This document shows positions 42,759 to 51,020 of a DNA stretch of 56,275 bases, in pieces. Origin of the DNA: Pseudomonadota bacterium (GTDB lineage: Bacteria > Pseudomonadota > Alphaproteobacteria > Rhizobiales > Hyphomicrobiaceae); assembly GCA_023423275.1 (NCBI GenBank), contig JAFAFW010000063.1, positions 1-56,275 of the forward strand, read 5' to 3'. The notes beneath the pieces are model-generated. The model did no database searches, was not told the origin of the DNA, and worked only from the letters and a program-made list of their open reading frames with translations. Position 1 is the stretch's first letter, and every line of letters starts with the position of its first letter. Both the position numbers and the translations under genes were made by a program.

Positions 42759-43637
42759 TCAAGCCGGCATCATCGCGGCGACTTCCTGATAGAGCTTACG
42801 GGCATCCTCGATGCTGTCACCATATTTCTGCTCCATCGACCGGCGCTGTCCAACCCAGTCGAAAGCGTTGGCGATGCTGTCGCGCTGCGGCAGCATGGTT
42901 TCCAGCATGGGATGAATATCGGCAATTTCGTCCACCAGCACGCGCTCGGGACCGATATTGCGGACGTAGTTGGCAAGGCAGGTATACCGCCGCTTGTCGA
43001 ACGGGATTTCTTCCAGATCATCGAGATTGCGCTTTTCCTCGATCAGCAACGCCACGCGGTCGACGGCAAGCTGGGAGACATAATCCGGCCGGAACGGCAC
43101 CAGCACTTTGTCCGCGGCGTGCAACGCCGCCAGAGCCGCAAACGACAGGCCCGGCGCGCAATCGAGAATGACGACGTCGAATTCCTTGCCGAAGCGCGTC
43201 ATCAGCCGCTGCAGCTTGCTGCGGACGCGAAGCCCGACTGCCTCGGGATCGCCGGCGCCATTTCCCGCTTCGCGCATGAACAGCTCACCCTGAATGTCCT
43301 CCAGGAGCAAAGAGCCGGGCAACACGGAAAGGTTTGCCGGCCGCCCGTCGGCCGCCCCGGCGACATCGCCGGCGCCATGAATCAGGTAGTCGCGCGGCTT
43401 CGGGTTGGTACCGTCGAACAGGTCGTAGAAGTAGTCGGAAATGGTTTGCCCGGCCTTGCGAGCCTCGCTCCAGCCCTGGCCGCCAAGAAGGATCAGGGAG
43501 GCGTTGCATTGCGAGTCGAGATCGAGCAGCAGGACACGCTGGCCGCCCCAGACGGCTGCGGCATGCGCGATCATGACGGATATGGTGGACTTGCCGACGC
43601 CGCCCTTGCGATTTGCTACCGCCAAATAGAAAGCCAT
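42759..43637 (-). CDS. ParA/MinD-family ATPase
   Basis: A 292-residue deviant Walker ATPase. The N-terminus has N-R-K-G-G-V-G-K-S-T (about 9-18), Walker A' with D-L-D-S-Q in strand 2, and I-L-D-C-A-P as Walker B. Such ATPases position DNA, chemoreceptors, carboxysomes or division proteins by nucleotide-dependent surface binding. No parB or parS-like neighbour is visible, so it is not a standard chromosome-partition pair. The 164-residue gene downstream may encode its cargo adaptor. The neighbouring glmM is on the other strand. Confidence 0.85.
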   Translation of the reverse strand: MAFYLAVANRKGGVGKSTISVMIAHAAAVWGGQRVLLLDLDSQCNASLILLGGQGWSEARKAGQTISDYFYDLFDGTNPKPRDYLIHGAGDVAGAADGRPANLSVLPGSLLLEDIQGELFMREAGNGAGDPEAVGLRVRSKLQRLMTRFGKEFDVVILDCAPGLSFAALAALHAADKVLVPFRPDYVSQLAVDRVALLIEEKRNLDDLEEIPFDKRRYTCLANYVRNIGPERVLVDEIADIHPMLETMLPQRDSIANAFDWVGQRRSMEQKYGDSIEDARKLYQEVAAMMPA

Positions 43638-44014
43638 CTACACCCTCGCAGCCTACGGTCTCAGGGAGCAGCCGGACGCCCCCGGCGATTTCCCAGTTGT
43701 GGCTCTCTGCCAATAGTTTCCGTATGGGCTGATTCGGTACGGCGAGGCCAATCGCACTGGCCGGATGACGGCGCGTTACGGGGATCTCCGTTGCTCTCGG
43801 GCAATGCTCGGTGTGAGACCAACGCGACGGGCGAATTCAATAGGCTGCCGGTGGGCGGTCGGCCGTCGGCTGAGCCAAAGCATGCGGGAGGCGGCGGGGA
43901 GTTGGCGCATTAGTTCTTGTTTGGAACTCTGCGCGTATGATCGCGCTACCGCTCGTAAATGTGCTAGATGCTTGAGCAACTTGGCTCCGCATGCGGCAGG
44001 AGAAGAACAGAGTC
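43638..44014. other. 377-base divergent intergenic region upstream of glmM
   Basis: No convincing gene. It must hold the promoters of the leftward ParA-like gene and of rightward glmM. I see no strong hairpin, repeat or known RNA motif. The only feature I can point to is the ribosome binding site CAGGAGAAG at 43997-44005, with nine bases to the glmM ATG. Confidence 0.4.
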
Positions 44015-45370
44015 ATGTCACGTCGTCTATTTGGCACCGACGGCATTCGTGCGCCGGCCAACCGCTATCCCATGACGTCCGAGGTCGCCCTGAAGGTCGG
44101 GATGGCCGCCGGGCGGATTTTCGCCAATGGCCAGAAGCATCGCAATCGGGTCGTCATCGGCAAGGATACGCGGCTGTCGGGCTACATGATCGAGTCCGCG
44201 CTGATGTCCGGCTTCACCGCCGTCGGGTGCGACGTGTTCCTGCTCGGTCCGATGCCGACTCCGGCCGTCGCGATGCTGACGCGGTCACTGCGCGCCGACA
44301 TGGGGGTGATGATTTCAGCCTCCCACAACCGCTTTCAGGACAACGGCATCAAGCTGTTCGACGCTGACGGCTACAAGCTGTCCGACGAAAAGGAACTCGA
44401 GATCGAGGCGATCGTCGCTTCCGATACGACCGAGCTGCTGGCGGACTCCGATGACATTGGCCGCGCCACGCGCGTGGAAAGCGCGCAGGAGCGCTACATC
44501 GAGTTTGCCAAGCGCACGCTGGCGCGCGATCTGCGGCTCGACGGTCTGCGTATCGTCATCGATTGTGCGAATGGCGCGGGCTATAAGGTGGCGCCGGAAG
44601 CGCTGTGGGAACTGGGCGGCGAGGTCATCAAGATCGGCGTCGCCCCGAACGGCCGCAACATCAATCACAAATGCGGTTCGACGGCACCCGAAGCACTGGT
44701 CGACAAGGTGCGCGAGGTGCGCGCCGATATCGGCATTGCGCTCGACGGCGATGCGGACCGGGTGGTCATCGTCGATGAGCACGGCGCGCTGGTTGACGGG
44801 GACCAGCTCATGGCGGTGATCGCCGAAAGCTGGTTGCGCGCCGGCAAGCTGGCCGCGGGCGGCATTGTCGCGACCGTGATGTCCAATCTGGGCCTGGAGC
44901 GCTATCTTGATGGTCTCGGCCTGACGATGGCGCGCACGCCGGTCGGCGACCGCTACGTCGTCGAGCACATGCGCAAGCACGGCTACAATGTCGGCGGCGA
45001 GCAGTCCGGGCATATCGTGCTGTCGGATTTCGCGACCACCGGAGACGGTCTCATCTCAGCGTTCCAGATCCTTTCGGCTGTGGTGTCCGCCGGTAAGCCG
45101 GTGAGCGAAGTGTGCAAACGTTTCGAACCCTTGCCGCAGATCCTTCAGAATGTTCGCTATTCCGAGGGTAAGCCGCTCGACGACGCACGCGTGCGCAAGG
45201 CGATCGAGGGTGGCAAGGAGCGTCTCGGCAGCAATGGCCGTTTGGTCATCCGGCCGTCGGGCACGGAACCCGTCATCCGCGTGATGGCGGAGGGCGACGA
45301 TGAAAAGCTGGTCGGTGCAGTGGTTGGCGACATCGTCGATGCGGTCCGGCAGGCGGCCGCCGCAGCGTAA
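44015..45370 (+). CDS. glmM: Phosphoglucosamine mutase
   Basis: A 451-residue alpha-D-phosphohexomutase converting glucosamine-6-phosphate to glucosamine-1-phosphate between GlmS and GlmU. The phosphoserine is Ser103 in I-S-A-S-H-N. The metal loop D-G-D-A-D-R, the sugar-binding G-E-Q-S-G-H and the phosphate-binding R-P-S-G-T-E-P-V-I-R are all present. ATG 44015 follows CAGGAG and gives the canonical F-G-T-D-G-I-R start. All three glm genes lie in this window, but glmM is 26 kb from the glmU-glmS pair. Confidence 0.96.
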   Translation: MSRRLFGTDGIRAPANRYPMTSEVALKVGMAAGRIFANGQKHRNRVVIGKDTRLSGYMIESALMSGFTAVGCDVFLLGPMPTPAVAMLTRSLRADMGVMISASHNRFQDNGIKLFDADGYKLSDEKELEIEAIVASDTTELLADSDDIGRATRVESAQERYIEFAKRTLARDLRLDGLRIVIDCANGAGYKVAPEALWELGGEVIKIGVAPNGRNINHKCGSTAPEALVDKVREVRADIGIALDGDADRVVIVDEHGALVDGDQLMAVIAESWLRAGKLAAGGIVATVMSNLGLERYLDGLGLTMARTPVGDRYVVEHMRKHGYNVGGEQSGHIVLSDFATTGDGLISAFQILSAVVSAGKPVSEVCKRFEPLPQILQNVRYSEGKPLDDARVRKAIEGGKERLGSNGRLVIRPSGTEPVIRVMAEGDDEKLVGAVVGDIVDAVRQAAAAA

Positions 45371-45381
45371 GAGAAAATAAA

Positions 45382-45409
45382 ACCCGGCGCACGCTTCGAT
45401 GCGCCGGGT
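45382..45409 (-). terminator. Strong hairpin terminator between glmM and a convergent gene
   Basis: A perfect 10-bp stem ACCCGGCGCA (45382-45391) / TGCGCCGGGT (45400-45409) with an 8-base loop. On the minus strand it is followed by TTTTATTTTC, a good U-tract, so it mainly terminates the secreted-protein gene. It also ends just after the glmM stop (45370) and may act in both directions. Confidence 0.75.
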
Positions 45410-45443
45410 CAAACTGTGTCGCGCCAAGCAGTGCGGTGCGGCG

Positions 45444-45815
45444 TCAGAAGAAACTCCAGCTCCGCGTCAGGCAACCGAGAATGCCGCACTCGTTATCGAT
45501 CCGGTCGCGGCCCTGGTTCTCCCAAAAATCGACCGTCTCGACGCGCAGTGTCTCCGAGCAGCTCCGGCGGCACTCAAGCCAGGTGCCTCCCGGCATTTGA
45601 ACTTCAAAGATCTGGCGGCCACGAACCATAGGACCGGGGCGCACCGGGCCGGTCACGCTTCCGTTACCGAAGCGGCTTTCCGCCACGACGTAACCCTCGA
45701 CCGGGCCGTAGGCGCGTGCATAGCGATCGCGTGGTCCCGCGTCAGCTTGGGTTGCGAACGAAAACGCGCACGCCGCCGCGCTTCCCGCGAGAAGCAGGGC
45801 TTTGAAATTCAGCAT
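45444..45815 (-). CDS. Secreted hypothetical protein with four cysteines
   Basis: A 123-residue protein with a clear signal peptide (L-N-F-K-A-L-L-L, hydrophobic Ala-rich core, cleavage after about A-D-A at residue 26). The mature part is about 97 residues with four Cys (E-C-R-R-S-C and E-C-G-I-L-G-C), likely forming two disulfides, and an aromatic C-terminus ending W-S-F-F. I do not recognise a named family. It is probably periplasmic. A strong terminator lies just downstream. Confidence 0.7.
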   Translation of the reverse strand: MLNFKALLLAGSAAACAFSFATQADAGPRDRYARAYGPVEGYVVAESRFGNGSVTGPVRPGPMVRGRQIFEVQMPGGTWLECRRSCSETLRVETVDFWENQGRDRIDNECGILGCLTRSWSFF

Positions 45816-45981
45816 GAAGTCCCCCTTACCGGCGAAGACATGATCTCAATCAAGGTCATTATAGCCGAGAATCGTTAGCGTATTGTGTCGTCTCGGCCAA
45901 AGCGGGTCAGGAAAATCAGCCAAGTCTCCGGGTTGTACTCAAATCCGTGAATGGGTAGTGTCCGCGGGGGGAGATGCGTTG

Positions 45982-46701
45982 ATGGGTACGCATAAAACAA
46001 CAAAAATCGCGCTGGAATTCGTCGAGCAAGTCATCGATTTGGAGGACGACGGCGCGGTTTGCGATCTCCTTCTCCAGCATGCGCGCAGGCTTGGTTTCGC
46101 CGAAATGGCCGTCTGCGAGCTGCCGTTCGTCGGCCGACCGTTGAAGCTCGTTTGCACCTGGCCCGATGAATTCCGCCAGCATTATCTTGAGTTTTTCTAT
46201 CAGTCCGACCCGCTGGCCCGGCACGCGCGGGGAACGACCGAGCCGTTCGTCTGGTCGCAGGTGAATTGGGATCGGTCTCATGGTTCTCCCGAACAGCGCG
46301 TTCTGGACGAGGCCGCTCGCGTCGGTTTGGAGGATGGCTTCGTCGTGCCGGTCATTGGCGTTGATGGCGATCAGAGCGCCGTCGGTCTGGCAGGCCCCCG
46401 GATCCGCCTTGATGCCGACGACCGCCGCGGATTGCATCTGATGTCTGTTTTTGCGCACTACGCAGTATCGCGACGACGCGCTGCCGTGTCCGAGAAACTA
46501 TCGTCCGCCACGTTACCCCCGACCGAGCAGGAGGCCCTCAAGCAGTTCGTGTTCGGGGACCGCTGTCGATCCTGGGAGACATCACGGTTCTCTGCGCGCG
46601 AGATAAGTGAGATTTGTCACAGCGCGCGTGCAAGGTTCGGCGCTAGAAGCCTCATCGAGGCGGGCTGTATTGCGTTCTTTCGGGGTGAGATTACCCCTTA
46701 A
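45982..46701 (+). CDS. LuxR-family autoinducer-binding regulator with atypical residues
   Basis: A 239-residue LuxR-type protein. In TraR numbering its ligand-site residues are Tyr61 (Y68), Asp70 (D76), Trp85 (W91) and Gly113 (G119), but Trp57 is replaced by Phe64. The C-terminal region aligns with the LuxR helix-turn-helix (A-R-A-R-F-G-A-R-S-L-I-E-A), but about three residues are missing between the first and second HTH helices and the I-S-x-x-T-V core is absent. ATG 45982 follows GGGGGAGA. The autoinducer synthase gene starts 23 bases downstream. It may sense the LuxI product; DNA binding is uncertain. Confidence 0.8.
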   Translation: MGTHKTTKIALEFVEQVIDLEDDGAVCDLLLQHARRLGFAEMAVCELPFVGRPLKLVCTWPDEFRQHYLEFFYQSDPLARHARGTTEPFVWSQVNWDRSHGSPEQRVLDEAARVGLEDGFVVPVIGVDGDQSAVGLAGPRIRLDADDRRGLHLMSVFAHYAVSRRRAAVSEKLSSATLPPTEQEALKQFVFGDRCRSWETSRFSAREISEICHSARARFGARSLIEAGCIAFFRGEITP

Positions 46702-46724
46702 ACTTGCCCCGGAACGGAAAGATC

Positions 46725-47489
46725 ATGAGCCGGCACTTGCGACAGTCTGGGGGAAGTGATCGCGCGCCGGCACGGTCGGTGCCCGTCTCGCTCTGCGGCC
46801 ACCCCGGCCTCTGGCGAATACCCAAATCATCGATTCACGTGGTGACCGCCGAAAACCGTACGCTCTATCAGGACAGTCTCGAAGCCAGCTTTCGTCTCCG
46901 TCACCATGTGTATGTCAAGGAGCGCGGCTGGGAAGCGTTCCGCAAGCGGGACGAACGCGAGATCGATGCGTACGACACCGAAGATACTGTCTATCTTTTC
47001 GTCCTGGAAGATGGCAGCCGGCGTCTGATCGGTTGCACGCGCCTGCTGCCGACGGTGAAGGCACGGCCATTGCGCGAGTTCACGGGGCTGACGGGCGACT
47101 ATGATCTGCCGCGATCGCCGTCCATCTACCATTTCTCGCGCTGCATCGTCGCTTCGGAACGGCGCGGCGGGATCGCCGTCAACGCGCTGACCATGTTTCT
47201 GCGCGCCGGCGTGCAGGAATTCTGCCTCGCAGAGGAGATCGAGCAGCTTTCGATCCTGATGCCTGTTGCGCTGCTTCCGGTTTATCTCGAACTCGGCTGG
47301 AACCCGCAGCCGCTTGGTCTTCCCGAAATACTCTGGGGCGCTTCCTGCGTGGTCGCGACGCTCGATGTTTCCGAGGTGGCGCTGGCCAAAATGCGCCGGG
47401 TCGGCGGCATTGCGGGATCGGTCCTCATCCGGCGAGGCATCACGCGGCCGATCGTTCCTTCGGCGGCTATTTCAAAGCACCTATGCTGA
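46725..47489 (+). CDS. LuxI-type acyl-homoserine-lactone synthase, atypical active site
   Basis: A 254-residue autoinducer synthase-like protein that would join SAM to an acyl donor. In EsaI numbering it has Arg24 (R59), Trp34 (W69), Asp45/Asp48 (D81, D84), Arg69 (R106) and Arg100 (R139). Phe28 is Tyr63, and the usually invariant Glu97 is His136 (Y-H-F-S-R). The layout resembles the BjaI/RpaI branch that uses acyl-CoA donors. The N-terminal extension of about 40 residues is longer than usual, so the start may lie further in. It is 23 bases after luxR. Confidence 0.8.
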   Translation: MSRHLRQSGGSDRAPARSVPVSLCGHPGLWRIPKSSIHVVTAENRTLYQDSLEASFRLRHHVYVKERGWEAFRKRDEREIDAYDTEDTVYLFVLEDGSRRLIGCTRLLPTVKARPLREFTGLTGDYDLPRSPSIYHFSRCIVASERRGGIAVNALTMFLRAGVQEFCLAEEIEQLSILMPVALLPVYLELGWNPQPLGLPEILWGASCVVATLDVSEVALAKMRRVGGIAGSVLIRRGITRPIVPSAAISKHLC

Positions 47490-47584
47490 GCGGCGGGTGC
47501 CAGATACTGGACGCTTCGCCTTTTCTGCAGTAGGCGCTAGGTTCAGGCCCTGGCAAAGGGTATCCGCAGAGAGGAACGCCAGTC

Positions 47585-48343
47585 ATGACGAGCACGAACA
47601 AGGTCGCCCTGGTTACCGGGGCGGGCAGCGGTATTGGCCGGTCGGCCGCACTTGCACTGCAACGCGATGGCTACAGCGTGGTGCTGGCCGGAAGGCGCAA
47701 GGAAGAGCTGGATAAAACTGCCGCGCTGGCCAAAGACGGCGGCGGTCGCATGTTGGCCGTGCCGACCGACGTTTCGGATGCCGCGTCGATCAAGGCCTGC
47801 TTCGCCGCTGCCGTTAAGGAATTCGGCCGTCTCGATGTGCTCTTCAACAATGCCGGAATGGGCGCGCCCGCCGTGCCGATGGAAGATCTCAGCGTCGAGC
47901 AGTGGAAGCAGGTTGTCGACGTTAACCTAACGGGCTCGTTCCTGTGCGCGCAGGAGGCGATCCGCATCATGAAATCCCAGACGCCGAAGGGCGGCCGGAT
48001 CATCAACAACGGCTCGATCTCGGCGCACGCCCCGCGACCGAATTCGGTGGCCTATACCGCCACGAAACACGCGATCACCGGCTTGACGAAATGCATTTCG
48101 CTCGATGGTCGCAAGAACGACATCGCCTGCGGCCAGATCGACATTGGTAATGCCGACACCGCCATGGGCGGCCGTATGAAGGCGGGTGTGCCCCAGGCCA
48201 ACGGCACCGTGGCGCCGGAGGCGGTCATGGACGTTGAGGAAGTCGGCCGCGCTGTTGCCTTCATGGCGGGCCTTCCGCTGGACGCCAACGTCCAGTTCAT
48301 GACGATCATGGCAACCAAGATGCCGTTCGTTGGCCGCGGATAA
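47585..48343 (+). CDS. Short-chain dehydrogenase/reductase
   Basis: A 252-residue classical SDR with cofactor loop G-A-G-S-G-I-G (12-18) and R-R-K after strand 2, which favours NADPH. N-N-A-G-M, catalytic Ser in N-G-S-I-S-A and the active site Y-T-A-T-K follow. The C-terminal D-I-G-N-A-D-T is typical of a common bacterial group with unknown substrate. It follows the LuxI-like gene by 95 bases and may be co-transcribed with it, suggesting an accessory metabolic role, but the gap leaves room for its own promoter. Confidence 0.87.
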   Translation: MTSTNKVALVTGAGSGIGRSAALALQRDGYSVVLAGRRKEELDKTAALAKDGGGRMLAVPTDVSDAASIKACFAAAVKEFGRLDVLFNNAGMGAPAVPMEDLSVEQWKQVVDVNLTGSFLCAQEAIRIMKSQTPKGGRIINNGSISAHAPRPNSVAYTATKHAITGLTKCISLDGRKNDIACGQIDIGNADTAMGGRMKAGVPQANGTVAPEAVMDVEEVGRAVAFMAGLPLDANVQFMTIMATKMPFVGRG

Positions 48344-48418
48344 ACGTGGCTTTGGCCGCAGCGCCTCGTCGCAGGATACTGTGTAGCGGCGCTGAAGATG
48401 CTAGTGTTTTCACTGACG

Positions 48419-48448
48419 GACCCCGGTGCGTAGCCGGGGTCGATTTTT
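48419..48448 (+). terminator. Intrinsic terminator / possible attenuator in the purA leader
   Basis: A perfect 8-bp stem GACCCCGG (48419-48426) / CCGGGGTC (48434-48441) with a 7-base loop is followed by GATTTTT (48442-48448). It ends only 15 bases before the purA start codon. It would end the luxR-luxI-SDR transcript. No promoter fits between it and purA, so purA is either read through or attenuated here. Confidence 0.75.
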
Positions 48449-48463
48449 GAGCGGGAATACGAG

Positions 48464-49756
48464 ATGGCGAACGTCGTCGTGGTCGGCGCCCAGTGGGGTG
48501 ACGAAGGCAAGGGCAAGATCGTTGACTGGCTTTCGGAGCGCGCCGACGTCGTCGTGCGGTTCCAGGGCGGGCATAATGCTGGCCATACGCTGGTAATCGG
48601 CAATCAGACCTATAAGCTGTCCTTGCTGCCGTCCGGCGTCGTGCGGCCGGGCAAGCTCGGCGTTATCGGCAACGGCGTGGTCGTCGATCCATGGGCGCTC
48701 GCCGAAGAGATCGAGCGGCTCAAAGCGCAAGGGGTTTCAGTTTCGCGCGAAAACCTCCGCGTCGCTGAGAACGCGACGCTGATTCTGCCGTTGCACCGCG
48801 AGCTCGACCAGATTCGCGAAGGCGCCGCCGGCGAGGGACGTATCGGGACCACGGGACGCGGCATTGGTCCCGCCTATGAGGACAAAGTCGGCCGGCGTGC
48901 GATCCGCGTCCAGGATCTCAAGAACCTGGATACGTTGGGTGCGAAGGTTGATCGCATCCTCGTGCACCACAACGCGCTCCGCAAAGGGCTCGGCCAGCCG
49001 GAAATCTCGAAGGAGGCGCTGCTGGCCGAGTTGAAGCAGGTGGCGCCCAAGATCCTCCCGTTCATGGAGGTGACGTGGGATCTGCTCGATCAGAAGCGCC
49101 GCGCAGGAAAGCGAATCCTGTTCGAGGGCGCACAGGGCGCATTGCTCGATGTCGACCACGGCACTTATCCGTTCGTGACGTCATCCAACACGGTCGCGGC
49201 GCAGGCCGCGACCGGCTCGGGCGTCGGCCCCGGGGCGATCGGATATGTGCTCGGTATCGCGAAGGCCTACACGACGCGCGTCGGATCGGGGCCGTTTCCG
49301 ACCGAGCTGACGGATGAGATCGGTGAACTGATCGGCGCGCGTGGGCATGAGTTCGGTGTCGTCACGGGCCGCAAGCGGCGCTGCGGCTGGTTCGATGCGT
49401 GCCTCGTCCGGCAAGTCACCAAGGTGTCCGGCATCGACGGCATTGCGCTCACGAAGCTCGACGTTCTCGACGGTTTCGATGAGTTGAAGGTGTGCATCGG
49501 CTACATGCTCGACGGCGAACGGATTGACCGTCTGCCGGCGGGGCATAATGCGCAGGCGCGCGTGAAGCCGATCTATGAAACGTTCGAGGGCTGGTCGGAA
49601 TCCACGCGCGGCGCACGCTCATGGGCCGAGTTGCCGGCCCAGGCCGTCAAGTACGTGCGTACGATCGAGGAACTGATCGAGTGCCCGGTGACGCTCCTGT
49701 CGACCAGTCCTGAGCGCGACGACACGATCCTGATGCGCGATCCGTTCGAGGACTGA
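48464..49756 (+). CDS. purA: Adenylosuccinate synthetase
   Basis: A 430-residue GTP-dependent enzyme joining IMP and aspartate in AMP synthesis. The N-terminal G-D-E-G-K-G-K (about 12-18), H-N-A-G-H-T, the T-T-G-R-G-I-G-P-A-Y loop and the Arg-rich V-T-G-R-K-R-R-C-G-W are canonical. A terminator-like hairpin lies immediately upstream of its SD (GAGCGG region). Its stop abuts the stop of a convergent GNAT gene with no intergenic bases. Confidence 0.97.
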   Translation: MANVVVVGAQWGDEGKGKIVDWLSERADVVVRFQGGHNAGHTLVIGNQTYKLSLLPSGVVRPGKLGVIGNGVVVDPWALAEEIERLKAQGVSVSRENLRVAENATLILPLHRELDQIREGAAGEGRIGTTGRGIGPAYEDKVGRRAIRVQDLKNLDTLGAKVDRILVHHNALRKGLGQPEISKEALLAELKQVAPKILPFMEVTWDLLDQKRRAGKRILFEGAQGALLDVDHGTYPFVTSSNTVAAQAATGSGVGPGAIGYVLGIAKAYTTRVGSGPFPTELTDEIGELIGARGHEFGVVTGRKRRCGWFDACLVRQVTKVSGIDGIALTKLDVLDGFDELKVCIGYMLDGERIDRLPAGHNAQARVKPIYETFEGWSESTRGARSWAELPAQAVKYVRTIEELIECPVTLLSTSPERDDTILMRDPFED

Positions 49757-50254
49757 TCAGGCGGCGGCGACGAGGCCGGCGAAATCGGTGAGAGCGCCGG
49801 GTTCCAGTTCGCAGGCGAGAAAGCGTGCCGGGTCCGCTGGACCCGGTAACCGGATCTGGCTAGGCGGAATGCGCGCGAAGCCGAAGCGCTGATAATAAGC
49901 CATATCGCCGACGAGGATGACGAGACGAACGCCGTCCGCTTTGGCGCCTTCCAGCCCCTCGGCGATGAGGCGGCGGCCGTAGCCTTGTCCGGCCCAACGC
50001 GGTTCGACGGCGAGCGGGCCAAGCAGCAGCGCCGGGCCGCGCCTGCCGATCGTTATGGCGGTAAAGCGGATTGCAGCCACGAGCGCTCCGTCGATCCGCG
50101 CCAGGAGGCAATACGGCGAAATCGGTGGGGTGCCTTCGCGGATACGATAAGCCGTCCGGGCAAAGCGCCCGGGACCGAAAACGCGCGCGTGAAGGTCGAA
50201 GATCTGCGGAAGGTCATCCGGCAGCGGCGGCCGGATCGCGACTTCGGAGGCCAT
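49757..50254 (-). CDS. GNAT family N-acetyltransferase (YhbS-like)
   Basis: A 165-residue acetyltransferase. The acetyl-CoA loop reads W-A-G-Q-G-Y-G-R-R-L (about 88-97) after L-L-G-P-L-A-V. The late V-G-D-M-A-Y-Y-Q-R-F-G-F is typical of the YhbS group. The substrate is unknown. It ends base-to-base against purA. The next gene to the right is a NUDIX hydrolase on the same strand, about 195 bases away with no gene visible in the gap. Confidence 0.85.
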   Translation of the reverse strand: MASEVAIRPPLPDDLPQIFDLHARVFGPGRFARTAYRIREGTPPISPYCLLARIDGALVAAIRFTAITIGRRGPALLLGPLAVEPRWAGQGYGRRLIAEGLEGAKADGVRLVILVGDMAYYQRFGFARIPPSQIRLPGPADPARFLACELEPGALTDFAGLVAAA

Positions 50255-50449
50255 GATGGGTGGGCTTTCTCGAACAGGGACCGAACAGGGGAGGCGACAT
50301 GGCGCGCCGGGGCGTGCCTCAGGAGGTACGGCGTCGTCGCAAATCGGATGTCGACAGTGAGGTCCCGGTGTTCATGGAGCGGTGCTGTAGCAGGAGCCGT
50401 GACGCTGGTCCAGAGACGAGATGCAACCTGAAGCGAAATTCGCCTGCGG

Positions 50450-50923
50450 CTACCATAGGTTCGCGCGCGGTGCATCGTCGAACAGCTCTGCCAGCCGGCG
50501 GCGGACGGGATCGATCACACCGTCGGGAAGAGCGTCACGGCGGAAGAACCCTTGTTCGGCAATCTCCCGGTTGGGTGGCGGAATGCTGGGCTGGGTCCAC
50601 TGCCGCACGACGAACAGCAGAATATGGTCGGAGGGAAAGGCCCGGAAGTTGGTATAGATGCCAAGCAATTCGGGGGTCTCGCCGATCAGCACGCCGGCTT
50701 CCTCGGTGAGTTCGCGTTCGAGCGCCTCGAGCACGGCCTCGTTTCTTTCCACGCCGCCGCCCGGAAAATGCCATCCCGGCCTGTAGGTATGGCGGATCAG
50801 CAGGATGCGGTTGTCCTGGTCCAATACGATTCCCTGGGCGCCCATGGTAAGACCGCGTGTCAGGCGCCAGTATTTCTGCACGATCCGGTGAACGATCCTA
50901 CGCCGGGCCAAGCGCGTCTCCAT
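50450..50923 (-). CDS. NUDIX hydrolase
   Basis: A 157-residue pyrophosphohydrolase. The Nudix box G-x5-E-x7-R-E-L-x-E-E-A-G is visible as G-G-V-E-R-N-E then R-E-L-T-E-E-A-G-V, following W-H-F-P-G-G. The R-R-R-rich N-terminus and the K-Y-W-R-L-T-R-G-L-T-M-G stretch match a group of alphaproteobacterial Nudix enzymes with unknown nucleoside-diphosphate substrate. It is divergent from the metallophosphoesterase gene. Confidence 0.88.
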   Translation of the reverse strand: METRLARRRIVHRIVQKYWRLTRGLTMGAQGIVLDQDNRILLIRHTYRPGWHFPGGGVERNEAVLEALERELTEEAGVLIGETPELLGIYTNFRAFPSDHILLFVVRQWTQPSIPPPNREIAEQGFFRRDALPDGVIDPVRRRLAELFDDAPRANLW

Positions 50924-51020
50924 GTGTTAAGTCGGGGGAAGCGCCGCAGCCGGCGTCGAGAGTGAGTGTGTTGTCGCCCTGGGGCGCCGTCACGGCATCA
51001 TCCATCATCCTGGCAGTGGA

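Noticed and set aside
42684..43913. Open frame of about 409 codons on the plus strand opposite the ParA-like gene
   Set aside because: The minus-strand gene has intact ATPase motifs. The plus frame lacks motifs and an SD.
43776..43979. 67-codon minus-strand frame between the ParA-like gene and glmM
   Set aside because: Arg/Gln-rich without a clear SD or known motif, and inside the region expected to hold promoters; insufficient support.
45850..45981. Possible lux box upstream of the LuxR gene
   Set aside because: No 18-20 base inverted repeat of lux-box type is visible in the intergenic stretch, nor in the 23 bases before the LuxI gene.
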